Part shown: positions 19,758-27,720 of the stretch, one piece after another
Numbering within the stretch: the stretch's first letter is position 1
Layout: every line of letters begins with the position of its first letter
DNA from: Pseudomonadota bacterium
GTDB taxonomy: Bacteria > Pseudomonadota > Gammaproteobacteria > Burkholderiales > Thiobacillaceae
DNA: 48,041 bases
NCBI GenBank assembly: GCA_021802945.1
Contig: JAJZRE010000012.1
Coordinates: 1-48,041, forward strand
Direction: 5' to 3'
Translations under genes and position numbers: made by a program
The notes under the pieces: generated by a model
Seen by the model: only the letters and a program-made list of their open reading frames with translations
Told to the model about the DNA's origin: nothing
Databases searched by the model: none

Positions 19758-20403
19758 AGCAGGTCTGGTCTGCGCCCATCCCCACGAACGGGTTCTCGCG
19801 CCGCTCGTGCCCGAACGTCGACATCGCGCCGTGCCCCGGCACGAAGCGCACGTCGTCGCCGAGCGGGAACAGCTTGTCGCGGATGACCTGGACCAGGGCC
19901 GCGTGGCTGCCGCGCGGAAAGTCGGTGCGGCCGATCGAGCCCTTGAACAGCACGTCGCCGACGAAGGCGAGTCGCGCCTCCGGCTGATAAAACACCACGT
20001 GGCCCGGCGTGTGGCCGGGGCAATGCAGCACGTCGAAACGCACGCTGCCGACTTCCACCCGGTCGCCGTCCTCCAGCCACTGGTCGGGGGTGAAGGCCAC
20101 CGCGGGCGGAAACCCGAACAGCTCGGCCTGCTGCGGCAGCAGGTCGAGCCAGAACTGCTCCTCGCGCTGCGGCCCGATGAGGGGGATGCCGAGCGCATCG
20201 CGCAGTTCCACCGCCGCGCCGACGTGGTCGAGATGGCCGTGGGTGAGCAGGACCTTTTCCAGCGTCAGGTCGCGCTGCGCCACTTCCGCCAGCAGGCGTT
20301 CGGCCTCGCCGCCGGGATCGATCAGCGCCGCGCGGCCGTCGGCGTCCCACACCAGCGAGCAGTTTTGTTGATACGGCGTGACGGGGAGGATGGTAAATTC
20401 CAT
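19744..20403 (-). CDS. Metallo-beta-lactamase-fold hydrolase, GloB/GloC-like
   Basis: A 219-residue metal-dependent hydrolase with THGHLDH, HCPGHTPGH, GDVLF and VPGHG, the full dinuclear-metal set of the glyoxalase II group. Proteins of this short type (YcbL/GloC-like) hydrolyse S-lactoylglutathione or related thioesters. ATG 20403 begins MEFTILPV, the usual family start; ATG 20412 is also possible. It is divergent from the thioredoxin/HEAT gene, with only 26 bp between start codons. The exact substrate is not determined by the sequence. Confidence 0.85.
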   Translation of the reverse strand: MEFTILPVTPYQQNCSLVWDADGRAALIDPGGEAERLLAEVAQRDLTLEKVLLTHGHLDHVGAAVELRDALGIPLIGPQREEQFWLDLLPQQAELFGFPPAVAFTPDQWLEDGDRVEVGSVRFDVLHCPGHTPGHVVFYQPEARLAFVGDVLFKGSIGRTDFPRGSHAALVQVIRDKLFPLGDDVRFVPGHGAMSTFGHERRENPFVGMGADQTCFKAE

Positions 20404-20429
20404 GGACGCCATTATCCCGCTTCGCCGCC

Positions 20430-21071
20430 ATGCCCGCACCCGACGCCCTGCTGCTGATTTCCACCCACTGCCCGCACTGCCCGGCGATGCTGGCCGCGCT
20501 CGCCGACCTGGTGAAGCAGGGCGCGATCGGCCGCCTCGAAGCCGTGAACCTCGAGCAGCATCCCGAGGCGGGGCAGGCGCTCGGCGTGCGCTCGGTGCCG
20601 TGGCTGCGGATCGGCCGCATCGAACTTGCCGGCGCGCACAGCCAGGCCGAGCTCGCCGAGTGGGCGGCCAAGGCCGACAGCGAGGCCGGCATGGCCGACT
20701 GGTTCCACCTGCTGCTGAAGGAAGGCCAGCTGCCGCGCGCGCAGGAAATGATCGAAGCCGATCCCGCCCTGCTGGCGGCGGTGCTGCCCATCGTCGGCAA
20801 CGTCGAAGCCAGCCTCAACGTGCGGCTTGGCGCCGGCGTGCTGCTGGAAAACTTCGCCGGCACCGAGGCTTTGCGCGCGCTGCTGCCGCGCCTCGCCGAG
20901 CTGTCGCAGCACGAAGACGCGCGGGTGCGCGCGGATGCCTGCCATTACCTGGGGCTGACAGGCGATGCCGCAGCCAGGCCGTGGCTGGAGGCGCGTACGA
21001 CGGACGAGGATGCCGACGTGCGCGAGATCGCGGCGGAAAGTTTGCAGGCTATTTCCAGTTGGGCGCCATAA
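20430..21071 (+). CDS. Thioredoxin-like protein with HEAT-repeat tail
   Basis: A 213-residue protein of two parts. Residues 1-80 form a thioredoxin-like fold with a redox CPHC motif (Cys14, Cys17) and the cis-proline SVPW (about residue 56). Residues about 90-210 are helical HEAT-type repeats (LRALLPRLAELSQHEDARVRADACHYLG). This suggests a disulfide-active head joined to a protein-binding scaffold. No signal peptide, so cytoplasmic. It does not overlap neighbours. Partner and role are unknown. Confidence 0.75.
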   Translation: MPAPDALLLISTHCPHCPAMLAALADLVKQGAIGRLEAVNLEQHPEAGQALGVRSVPWLRIGRIELAGAHSQAELAEWAAKADSEAGMADWFHLLLKEGQLPRAQEMIEADPALLAAVLPIVGNVEASLNVRLGAGVLLENFAGTEALRALLPRLAELSQHEDARVRADACHYLGLTGDAAARPWLEARTTDEDADVREIAAESLQAISSWAP

Positions 21072-21081
21072 CAGAACAACC

Positions 21082-21552
21082 ATGAATATCCGCATCGCCA
21101 GTACCAATTCAGAGATTGCAGCCTGTTATCCCGTGATGCGGGAGCTCCGGCCGTACATAACGGAAGATCAATTCATTTCCAGGGTTCGAAGTCAGGAAAA
21201 CGCAGGCTATCGGCTAGCATTTGTCCAGCAGCCGGATGGTGTGGTAGCTGTTGCGGGGTTCCGGTTAAGTGAAAATCTGGCATGGGGGCGTTTCCTGTAT
21301 GTTGACGACCTTGTAACGTTACCTGCTCATCGCTCAAAGGGCTTCGGAACAAGCTTGCTTTCGTGGCTCAGAGAGTTCGCTGCAAAAGAAGGCTGCCTGC
21401 AAATGCACCTCGATTCAGGTGCACAAAGAAAAGATGCGCACCGCTTTTATGAACGTGAAGGCATGTCAGTGGCAGGTTTTCACTTCGTCGAAAACATAGC
21501 GCCAAACAGGGCGTTTCAGCCGACGTCGCCGCGGACGCGGCGCCGCGTCTGA
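21082..21552 (+). CDS. GNAT-family N-acetyltransferase (cassette-like)
   Basis: A 156-residue GCN5-related acetyltransferase. Motif A is visible as VTLPAHRSKGFGTSLLSWL (acetyl-CoA pyrophosphate loop, about residues 81-99), and the C-terminal AHRFYEREGM is typical. Its base composition is clearly poorer in GC than its neighbours, and its last 15 or so residues (from NRAFQP) are encoded by an attC-like hairpin, as happens with integron cassette genes. Substrate unknown. ATG 21082 follows the previous stop by 10 bases. Confidence 0.8.
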   Translation: MNIRIASTNSEIAACYPVMRELRPYITEDQFISRVRSQENAGYRLAFVQQPDGVVAVAGFRLSENLAWGRFLYVDDLVTLPAHRSKGFGTSLLSWLREFAAKEGCLQMHLDSGAQRKDAHRFYEREGMSVAGFHFVENIAPNRAFQPTSPRTRRRV

Positions 21553-21567
21553 GCTTGATCATTAGAT
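21501..21567 (+). other. attC-like recombination site (degenerate)
   Basis: GCCAAAC at 21501-21507 resembles the R'' box (RYYYAAC, six of seven) and ATTAGAT at 21561-21567 the R' box (GTTRRRY, six of seven). Between them is an imperfect hairpin: TCAGCCGACGTCGCCGC pairs with GCGGCGCCGCGTCTGA with one unpaired base, the bulge pattern expected of attC. The AACA...CGTT...AGCCGAC order matches known attC sites. The R' box lacks the G next to the usual cut, so the site may be inactive. Confidence 0.5.
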
Positions 21568-21583
21568 GCTCAGGGAGTGTTGC

Positions 21584-22009
21584 ATGCGGGGTAAATGTCT
21601 TTGCGGAGAAGTTGAGTTCGCGGTGTCTGGCGCGCTGCCAAACATCTATCAGTGTCACTGTTCCTTATGCCGCAAGGCGACGGGCTCCAGCGCAAACGCG
21701 GCGCTCATTGTCCAGAGTGAGAATTTTCAATGGGTATGCGGGCAGGATCGCATTGCCTCCTATGTAAGTGACACCGGCTACCGCTCGGATTTCTGCTCAA
21801 AATGCGGCAGCCCGCTGCCTAATCCTCTTAGGGGTAGCGCTGAATATTGGATACCCGTCGGCTTGCTCGAAGGCAATACAAACCTGGAAATAGCCGCACA
21901 TTTGCATGTTGGGTCAAAGGCTTCCTGGGATGCTGTCGACTCAAGTGGCGTCCAGTATCAAGAAGCGCCTGACCTGGAAAGTCTGTTAAAGGTGCTACGG
22001 AAAACATAG
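21584..22009 (+). CDS. GFA-family (glutathione-dependent formaldehyde-activating-like) protein
   Basis: A 141-residue zinc protein of the GFA/CENP-V fold. Cysteine motifs are CLCG near residue 5, CHCSLCRK (about 29-36) and CSKCGSP (about 70-76), holding the usual two zinc sites. Family members are often labelled formaldehyde-activating, but most have no tested activity. ATG 21584 is preferred over 21566 because AGGGAG lies six bases before it. Like the GNAT gene before it, it has lower GC than its surroundings and lies directly after the attC-like site, so it may be a second cassette. Confidence 0.8.
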   Translation: MRGKCLCGEVEFAVSGALPNIYQCHCSLCRKATGSSANAALIVQSENFQWVCGQDRIASYVSDTGYRSDFCSKCGSPLPNPLRGSAEYWIPVGLLEGNTNLEIAAHLHVGSKASWDAVDSSGVQYQEAPDLESLLKVLRKT

Positions 22010-22062
22010 ACACTTAAGCCTTGCTGCTCCTGGAGAGCAACGACTTCCTAGCGAGCCCCGAC

Positions 22063-22842
22063 ATGAAAATCAAACAGTACCAGGTAGACGCCTTCGCCAC
22101 CCGTGCATTCGAAGGCAACCCCGCCGCCGTGTGCCCGCTGGAAACCTGGCCGGACGATGGCCTGATGCAAGCCATCGCGGAGGAAAACAATCTTTCCGAG
22201 ACGGCTTTCTTTGTGCCCTCGGAAAAAGGCTTCAAGCTGCGCTGGTTCACGCCGGTCAAGGAGGTCGACCTGTGCGGCCACGCCACCCTGGCCTCGGCCC
22301 ACGTCATCTTTGAGGCGCTGGGTTACGGCGAACCGGTCATCACCTTTGAAACGCGTAGCGGCGGCCTGTTCGTGAAAAGGAAAGGGCAACAGCTGGAAAT
22401 GGATTTCCCGGCCTGCCCGCCCATCCCCTGTGCGCTTCCCGACCTGCTGGCCGAGGGCTTAGGCCAGCGCCCGCTTGAAGTTCTGGCCGCCGACGATTAC
22501 CTCGCGGTCTTCGACAGCGAGGCGACCGTTCGCGCCATCACGCCCAATCAGGCCCTGCTGGGCCTACTGGACTTGCGCTGCGTCGTCATCACCGCGCCCG
22601 GCACTGAGATGGATTTCGTCAGCCGCGTCTTCGGTCCCAAGTTCGGCATTCCCGAAGACCCCGTCACCGGTTCGGCGCACTGCGCGCTCGCGCCCTACTG
22701 GGCCAAGCGACTCGGCAAAAACGTGCTGACTGCCCGGCAGGTTTCCAGGCGCGGCGGCAACATCGGCTGCGAGCTGAAAACCGACCGCGTGATTCTGTCG
22801 GGTTCTGCGGTCACGGTCATGACGTCGGAAATTACCTTCTGA
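22063..22842 (+). CDS. PhzF-family isomerase-like protein
   Basis: A 259-residue member of the PhzF/diaminopimelate-epimerase fold. The catalytic Glu46 in NNLSETAF is kept, as are FEGNPAAVC and the C-terminal EDPVTGSAHC. PhzF itself isomerises a phenazine precursor; stand-alone homologues such as this have unknown substrates. ATG 22063 begins MKIKQYQVDAF, the standard family start; the frame upstream to 22021 lacks homology. GC is back near the window norm. No phenazine genes are present. Confidence 0.88.
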   Translation: MKIKQYQVDAFATRAFEGNPAAVCPLETWPDDGLMQAIAEENNLSETAFFVPSEKGFKLRWFTPVKEVDLCGHATLASAHVIFEALGYGEPVITFETRSGGLFVKRKGQQLEMDFPACPPIPCALPDLLAEGLGQRPLEVLAADDYLAVFDSEATVRAITPNQALLGLLDLRCVVITAPGTEMDFVSRVFGPKFGIPEDPVTGSAHCALAPYWAKRLGKNVLTARQVSRRGGNIGCELKTDRVILSGSAVTVMTSEITF

Positions 22843-22890
22843 GTAGACAAGCCGACTGACCGTCGCGCCATTCCCCGAGCTTTCACTCCC

Positions 22891-23781
22891 ATGTCCGTCC
22901 CCGCCGCCTATCTCGGTGTCATCCTCATCTGGTCGACCACGCCGCTCGCCATCCAGTGGAGCGCGCAGGGCGCCAGCTTCAGCTTCGCGGTGATGGCGCG
23001 CATGCTGATCGGCCTTACGGTCTGCCTCGTGCTGCTCGCCGCGACCCGCACCGCCTTCCCCTTCACCCCGGCGGCGCGACGGCTGTACGCGGTCAGCGGG
23101 CTGTCGCTGTTCGCGTCGATGCTGCTCACCTACTGGGGCGCGCTGCACATTCCGTCGGGGCTGATCTCGGTGATCTTCGGGCTGTCGCCGCTGGTCACCG
23201 GCGTGTTCGCCGCGCTGTGGCTCGCCGAGCGCACGCTCACGCCGGTCCGCATCGCCGGGCTGGGGCTGGCGCTGGCCGGGCTGTGGCTGATCTTCGGCCA
23301 GCCGTGGCCGGGCGACAGCCGCGCCGCCCTCGGCACGCTGGCGACGGTGGCCGGCATGGCGCTGCAGGCGCTGGGCCTGGTATGGATCAAGCGGCTGAAC
23401 GTGCGCGTGTCCTCGCTCGCCATCACCACCGGCTCGCTCGGCGTGGCCGTGCCCTGCTTCGTTCTGGCCTGGCTCATCGCCGATGCCGCGCAGCTGCCGC
23501 CCGACACCACGCTGCGCGCCGGCGCGGCGATCGTCTACCTCGGCATCCTCGGCTCGGTGGTGGGCTTCACGCTGTATTACTACATGATCAAGCATCTCGA
23601 CGCCGGGCGCATCGCGCTGATCACGCTGGTCACCCCGGTGTCGGCGCTGCTGCTGGGGCAGACGCTGAACCATGAGCGCATCCCGGCGATCGGCTGGGCC
23701 GGCATCGCGCTGATCGGCGCGGGCCTGCTGCTGTACGAATGGCAGGCGCTGCGGCAGCTGCGGCGGCCCGCTATTTCCTGA
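22891..23781 (+). CDS. EamA-family (DMT superfamily) transporter
   Basis: A 296-residue inner-membrane protein with about ten predicted helices in two EamA halves (residues about 5-135 and 150-285), the standard size for drug/metabolite exporters. SGLISVIFGLSPLVTGVFAALWLAE and LGSVVGFTLYYYMIK show the two halves. Substrate unknown. It converges on the zinc-ribbon gene with an 11-bp overlap of the coding ends. Confidence 0.88.
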   Translation: MSVPAAYLGVILIWSTTPLAIQWSAQGASFSFAVMARMLIGLTVCLVLLAATRTAFPFTPAARRLYAVSGLSLFASMLLTYWGALHIPSGLISVIFGLSPLVTGVFAALWLAERTLTPVRIAGLGLALAGLWLIFGQPWPGDSRAALGTLATVAGMALQALGLVWIKRLNVRVSSLAITTGSLGVAVPCFVLAWLIADAAQLPPDTTLRAGAAIVYLGILGSVVGFTLYYYMIKHLDAGRIALITLVTPVSALLLGQTLNHERIPAIGWAGIALIGAGLLLYEWQALRQLRRPAIS

Positions 23782-24130
23782 ACAGGTCGTCGAGCAGATT
23801 GGGCTTCGCCGGCCTGGCGGGTTCGTCTTCAGCGGGCGGGTTCGAGAACAGCGCATCCAGCGCGCTGCGGCCCGGCTGCGCCATCACCGCGCCGCCGCCC
23901 CGATAGGCTTCGGGCCGCGGCACGAACCAGCCGCAGTCGTTGGCGCGCGTCTTGTCGGCGACGCGGTCGGCCGCCAGCTCGCGGCACTGCCCGGCGCGGT
24001 GCGCGTCGTAGTGCCGGCACAGCTTGCATACATGCAGGTCGGCGCGGCAGCTGGGGCAGGGGTCGCGGCGCGACAAGGGCAGCAGCATGCCGGCCAGGCT
24101 GGTGCCGCATTTCCAGCAGACGAGGCTCAT
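23771..24130 (-). CDS. Small multi-cysteine (zinc-ribbon-like) protein
   Basis: A 119-residue protein. The first 70 residues carry at least eight cysteines in CxxC pairs (Cys5/8, 25/28, 35/38 and single ones at about 48 and 66), pointing to two zinc ribbons. The C-terminus is disordered and rich in Pro and Ala, and has two similar short motifs, LDALF and LDDLF, the latter at the very end, that may dock a partner. ATG 24130 overlaps the stop of the DUF2237 gene as ATGA, so the two are translated together. Function unknown. Confidence 0.7.
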   Translation of the reverse strand: MSLVCWKCGTSLAGMLLPLSRRDPCPSCRADLHVCKLCRHYDAHRAGQCRELAADRVADKTRANDCGWFVPRPEAYRGGGAVMAQPGRSALDALFSNPPAEDEPARPAKPNLLDDLFRK

Positions 24131-24528
24131 GATTCGCGGAAACCCCGGACCGGGTTGTCGGGCACGCGCAGGGCGTGGTACTGCAGATCGGCCAGCGCGA
24201 CCTGCTGCAGCGCCCGCGCGTGGGTGGCGTCGAGCACCACCGGCGGCGCCACGCCGTCCTCGGCCGCCTCGAGCCAGCGCGCGGCGCACACGCACCAGCG
24301 GTCGCCCGCCTTCAGGCCGGGAAAGCCGTATTCCGGCACCGGGGTGACAAGGTCGTTGCCGCGGCTTTGCGAGTACTGCAGGAACGCGTCGGTCATCTGC
24401 GCGCAGACGGTATGGCTGCCGATGTCCTGCGGTCCCGTGTGGCAGACGCCGTCGCGCACGAAGCCGGTCATCGGCGATACGCTGCACACCTGCAGCAGGC
24501 CGCCCAGTACGTTGCGCGCGTCGCTCAC
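24127..24528 (-). CDS. DUF2237 family protein
   Basis: A 133-residue protein matching the DUF2237 pattern: NVLGGLLQVCS at the start, DGVCHTGPQDIGSHTVCAQMTDAFLQYS, then GDRWCVCAARW and DATHARAL. Cysteines and histidines are conserved, but no activity is known to me. GTG 24528 is chosen because GAGGAGG lies just upstream and the family starts there; ATG 24561 is possible. It is the first gene of a pair with the zinc-ribbon protein. Confidence 0.8.
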   Translation of the reverse strand: MSDARNVLGGLLQVCSVSPMTGFVRDGVCHTGPQDIGSHTVCAQMTDAFLQYSQSRGNDLVTPVPEYGFPGLKAGDRWCVCAARWLEAAEDGVAPPVVLDATHARALQQVALADLQYHALRVPDNPVRGFRES

Positions 24529-24582
24529 CCCCGCCTCCTCAATCGAAAACAGAACAGGCAAAAAATAACACAGCAGCCCGCC

Positions 24583-25833
24583 TCAGGGCGCCTCGTCCGG
24601 ACCGGCAAAGGTGGGAGCGGGCGCCAGGACCAGCTTGCCGGCCGCCGCCGCGTCGGCATGCGACTGCTGGACGCGCGCCAGCAGGCTCGGCCCGGCATAG
24701 CCGTCGACCGGCAGCTGGTGCAGCGCCTGGTAGAGGCGGATCGCGGTCTGGGTGCGCGGGCCGGGGAAGCCATCCGGCTTGCCGGCGTCGATGCCCAGCT
24801 CGTCGAGCGCCTGCTGCAGCGCCTTGAAGCCGGCGACGCTGAGCGCGCCCGCCTCGCCTTCGCCCGCGAACACGGCATGGCCGCCGGCCAGCTGGTTCGA
24901 CAGCTGCGCCACCGCCAGCGCGTAATTCTGGGAACGGTTCCACTTCATCACCACGTCGAAATTGTCGAACACCATGAAGGCCGGCCCCTGCCAGCCCTGC
25001 GGCAGCACGATGGCCGCCCGCCCGGCGTCCTCCGGCAAGGCGGCGCCGTCCGCCGCCTGCACGCCCATCGCCGTCCAGCCCGCCACCGGCAGGCGATGGA
25101 AAAGGCGCGCCTGCCGCCAGTCGAAGTTCTCCGGCAACCGCACCTCGACCGCCACCGGCCCGTTGGCGCGCCAGCCGGCCTGCTGCAGATAGTGGGCCGC
25201 CGAGTGCATGGCGTCGGGCAGCGACTGCCACACGTCGATGCGGCCATCGCCGTCGCCATCCACCGCATAGGCGCGGAAGGTCGACGGCATGAACTGCATG
25301 TGGCCCATCGCGCCGGCCCAGGAACCGTTCATGTCGGCCGCACTGACGTGGCCGGCATCGATGATGCGCAACGCGTCGAGCAGCTGGCCGCGGAAGAATC
25401 CGCTGCGCCGCCCGTCCCAGGCCAGCGTGGCAAGGCTCGCCGGCACGTTGAGCCCGCCCTGCACGGCGCCGTAGCGGGTTTCCAGTCCCCAGAACGCCAC
25501 CAGCACCGTCTTCGGCACGCCGTATTTCCGCTCGACCGCATCCAGCAGCGCCGCGTGCTCGGCCAGCAGCGCCTGGCCCTGCGCCACGGCGGATTCGGTG
25601 ACGCGCCGCCGCAGATAGTCGCCAAAGGTCTGCAGGAATTCGGGCTGACGGCGGTCGAGCGCGATCACGCGCTCGTCGGGTACGACCCCGGTAAGCGCGG
25701 CATCGAGGGTGGCGTCCGAAATGCCCTGCGTTTGCGCGTCCTGGCGGAAGCCGGCGAGCCAGCCGGCGAAATCGCCCTGGGCGTGAACCGGGCCGGCCGC
25801 CAGCACGGCCAGCAGGACCAGCAGCCTACGCAT
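24583..25833 (-). CDS. Lytic murein transglycosylase (MltB-type) with peptidoglycan-binding domain
   Basis: Cleaves the glycan strands of peptidoglycan in the periplasm. The 416-residue protein has a Sec signal (MRRLLVLLAV...VHA), an SLT_2/MltB catalytic domain with Glu118 in FWGLETRYG and GAMGHMQFMPSTF, and a C-terminal PG_binding_1 domain (about 340-400, DGFPGPRTQTAIRLYQ). No lipobox, so soluble rather than lipid-anchored like MltB. The start at 25833 overlaps the end of the amidotransferase gene by 8 bp, so they are co-transcribed. Confidence 0.9.
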   Translation of the reverse strand: MRRLLVLLAVLAAGPVHAQGDFAGWLAGFRQDAQTQGISDATLDAALTGVVPDERVIALDRRQPEFLQTFGDYLRRRVTESAVAQGQALLAEHAALLDAVERKYGVPKTVLVAFWGLETRYGAVQGGLNVPASLATLAWDGRRSGFFRGQLLDALRIIDAGHVSAADMNGSWAGAMGHMQFMPSTFRAYAVDGDGDGRIDVWQSLPDAMHSAAHYLQQAGWRANGPVAVEVRLPENFDWRQARLFHRLPVAGWTAMGVQAADGAALPEDAGRAAIVLPQGWQGPAFMVFDNFDVVMKWNRSQNYALAVAQLSNQLAGGHAVFAGEGEAGALSVAGFKALQQALDELGIDAGKPDGFPGPRTQTAIRLYQALHQLPVDGYAGPSLLARVQQSHADAAAAGKLVLAPAPTFAGPDEAP

Positions 25834-27607
25834 GCTTCTGCAGCCAGTATTCGAGCAGCGCCAGATGCCACAGCTTGCTGCCCTGGATGCGGGTGTGATG
25901 CCGCTCCGGCGCGTCCAGCAGCCTGTCCACATAGTCGCGCTGATACAGCCCGCGTTCGCGGCAGGCCTGCGAATTCAATATGTCCTGCATGAAATGCAGG
26001 AAATCCCCGCGAACGAATTTGAGCGCCGGCATGGGAAAGTAGCCCTTCTTGCGATCGATCACCGCATCCGGGATCAATCCGCGCGCGACGCCCTTCAGCA
26101 CGTGCTTGCCCCCGGATGCCAATTTCAGTTCGGCCGGCATCGACGCGGCGAGTTCCACCAGCTGGTGATCGAGAAAGGGCACGCGCGCCTCCAGCCCCCA
26201 CGCCATGGTCATGTTGTCGACGCGCTTCACCGGATCGTCGGTGATGAGCATGGTCGTGTCCATGCGCAAGACCTGGTCGATGAAGCCGTCGGCGAACGGC
26301 TCCGCCAGATGCGCGGCGATGGTCTGCGCCGTGTAGTCGGGGCCGTGGTACGCCGGCGTGGCCAGTTCGAGGAATTCGGCGTGGTCGCGATCGAAATAAT
26401 GGCGGCGGAAGCGCTCGAGCGGTGTCCCTTCCGTCTCCGCCGCCATGCGCGGATACCAGAAATAGCCGCCGAACACCTCGTCCGCGCCCTGTCCGCTCTG
26501 CACCACCTTGACCGTCTTGCTGACCTGCTCGGACAGCAGGTAGAACGCCACCGCGTCCTGCGCGAACATCGGCTCGGACATCTGGTCCACCGCTTCCGGC
26601 AGGCGGCGCAGCACCTCCGAATTGGGGATCAGGTACTTGTGGTGGCGCGTGCCGTACATGGCCGCCACCGGGTCGGAGTATTCGAACTCGTTGCCGCGCT
26701 CTTCCGGCTGGTCCTCGAAGCCGACCGAGAACGTCATCAGGTCGGGCACCCCCTGCTCGGCGAGCAGCGCCACCAGGAGGCTCGAATCAAGGCCGCCGGA
26801 CAGCAGCACGCCGACCTTGACGTCGGCGATCTCGATGCGCTTCTTCACCGCCTGCCGCAGGCTTTCGTGGATCGCCTCGGTCCACTCGGCCTCGCCCCAT
26901 TCCGATTGGGCAGCCGGCTGCGCCGGCCGCTGCGCCTTCAGCGACCAGTATTTGCGGTGGCCGAGTTCGCCGCGCGCGTTGACCGTCAGCGTGGTGCCGG
27001 GGGCGAGCTTGCGGATGCCGTTGAGGATCGTGCGCGGCGCTGGCACCACCGCGTGCAGCGTGAACAGGTGGTGCAGCGCCACCGCGTCGATGCCGGTGTC
27101 GACACCGCCCGCGGCGATCAGCGCCTGCGGCGTCGAGGCGAAGCGGAAGCGGCCGAGGTTCTCGCTGTAGTAGAGCGGCTTGATGCCGAGGCGGTCGCGC
27201 GCCAGAAACAGCGTCTCGCGGTTCCAGATGGCGAAGGCGAACATGCCGTGCAGGCGCTCGACGCAGGCCTCGCCCCATTCGAGATACGCACGCAGGATGA
27301 CTTCGGTGTCGCCGTCGGAATGGAAGACGTGGCCGTGGCCGATCAGCTCCGCGCGCAGTTCCGGATAGTTGTAGATCGTGCCGTTGAACACCAGCGCGGT
27401 GCCGGTCGCGGCGTCGACCATCGGCTGGCGCGAGCGCGGCGACAGGTCGATGATCGCCAGCCGCCGGTGGCCCAGCCGCACCGGGCCATCGGTGTGCTGG
27501 CCCTCGGCGTCGGGCCCGCGCCGCGCCAGCTTCGCCAGCATGCGGCCCATCGCCGCCGCGTCGGGTGCCGTGTTGTCGAAGCGAAATTCACCTGCTATGC
27601 CGCACAT
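25826..27607 (-). CDS. AsnB-type amidotransferase, probably N-acetylglutaminylglutamine amide synthase
   Basis: Class II glutamine amidotransferase with Cys2 as nucleophile (MCGIAGEF), the N-terminal glutaminase domain to about residue 210, and a synthetase domain with the PP-loop SGGLDSS. At 593 residues it is longer than classic AsnB (554). The pattern GHRRLAIIDLSPRSRQPMVD... and FASTPQALIAAGGVDT resembles the enzyme making the osmolyte N-acetylglutaminylglutamine amide. Its usual ligase partner is not next door, so ordinary asparagine synthetase remains possible. Behind it comes a lytic transglycosylase; before it a repeat element. Confidence 0.75.
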   Translation of the reverse strand: MCGIAGEFRFDNTAPDAAAMGRMLAKLARRGPDAEGQHTDGPVRLGHRRLAIIDLSPRSRQPMVDAATGTALVFNGTIYNYPELRAELIGHGHVFHSDGDTEVILRAYLEWGEACVERLHGMFAFAIWNRETLFLARDRLGIKPLYYSENLGRFRFASTPQALIAAGGVDTGIDAVALHHLFTLHAVVPAPRTILNGIRKLAPGTTLTVNARGELGHRKYWSLKAQRPAQPAAQSEWGEAEWTEAIHESLRQAVKKRIEIADVKVGVLLSGGLDSSLLVALLAEQGVPDLMTFSVGFEDQPEERGNEFEYSDPVAAMYGTRHHKYLIPNSEVLRRLPEAVDQMSEPMFAQDAVAFYLLSEQVSKTVKVVQSGQGADEVFGGYFWYPRMAAETEGTPLERFRRHYFDRDHAEFLELATPAYHGPDYTAQTIAAHLAEPFADGFIDQVLRMDTTMLITDDPVKRVDNMTMAWGLEARVPFLDHQLVELAASMPAELKLASGGKHVLKGVARGLIPDAVIDRKKGYFPMPALKFVRGDFLHFMQDILNSQACRERGLYQRDYVDRLLDAPERHHTRIQGSKLWHLALLEYWLQKHA

Positions 27608-27619
27608 GGTTCAAACCCT

Positions 27620-27712
27620 TGTTATCCACGAAAAACGCGAGGAAAACCTGATTCCCAGCGTAGTCGAATGGATTTCCTCTTCGCGTTTCTTCGCGTCCTT
27701 CGCGGACAAACA
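27620..27712. repeat. Dispersed inverted-repeat element, copy 2
   Basis: The left arm 27620-27646 (TTATCCACGAAAAACGCGAG) pairs with the right arm 27674-27712 (CTTCGCGTTTCTTCGCG, TCCTTCGCGGAC) around a centre of about 27 nt. It fills almost the whole gap between the amidotransferase and srkA genes on the minus strand. Related to the copies at 11170 and 45971. Confidence 0.75.
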
Positions 27713-27720
27713 ATTGCATT

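Noticed and set aside
19394-20863. Large minus-strand frame covering arginase and the hydrolase
   Set aside because: It is in the wrong frame relative to the GloB-like motifs and antisense to two supported genes.
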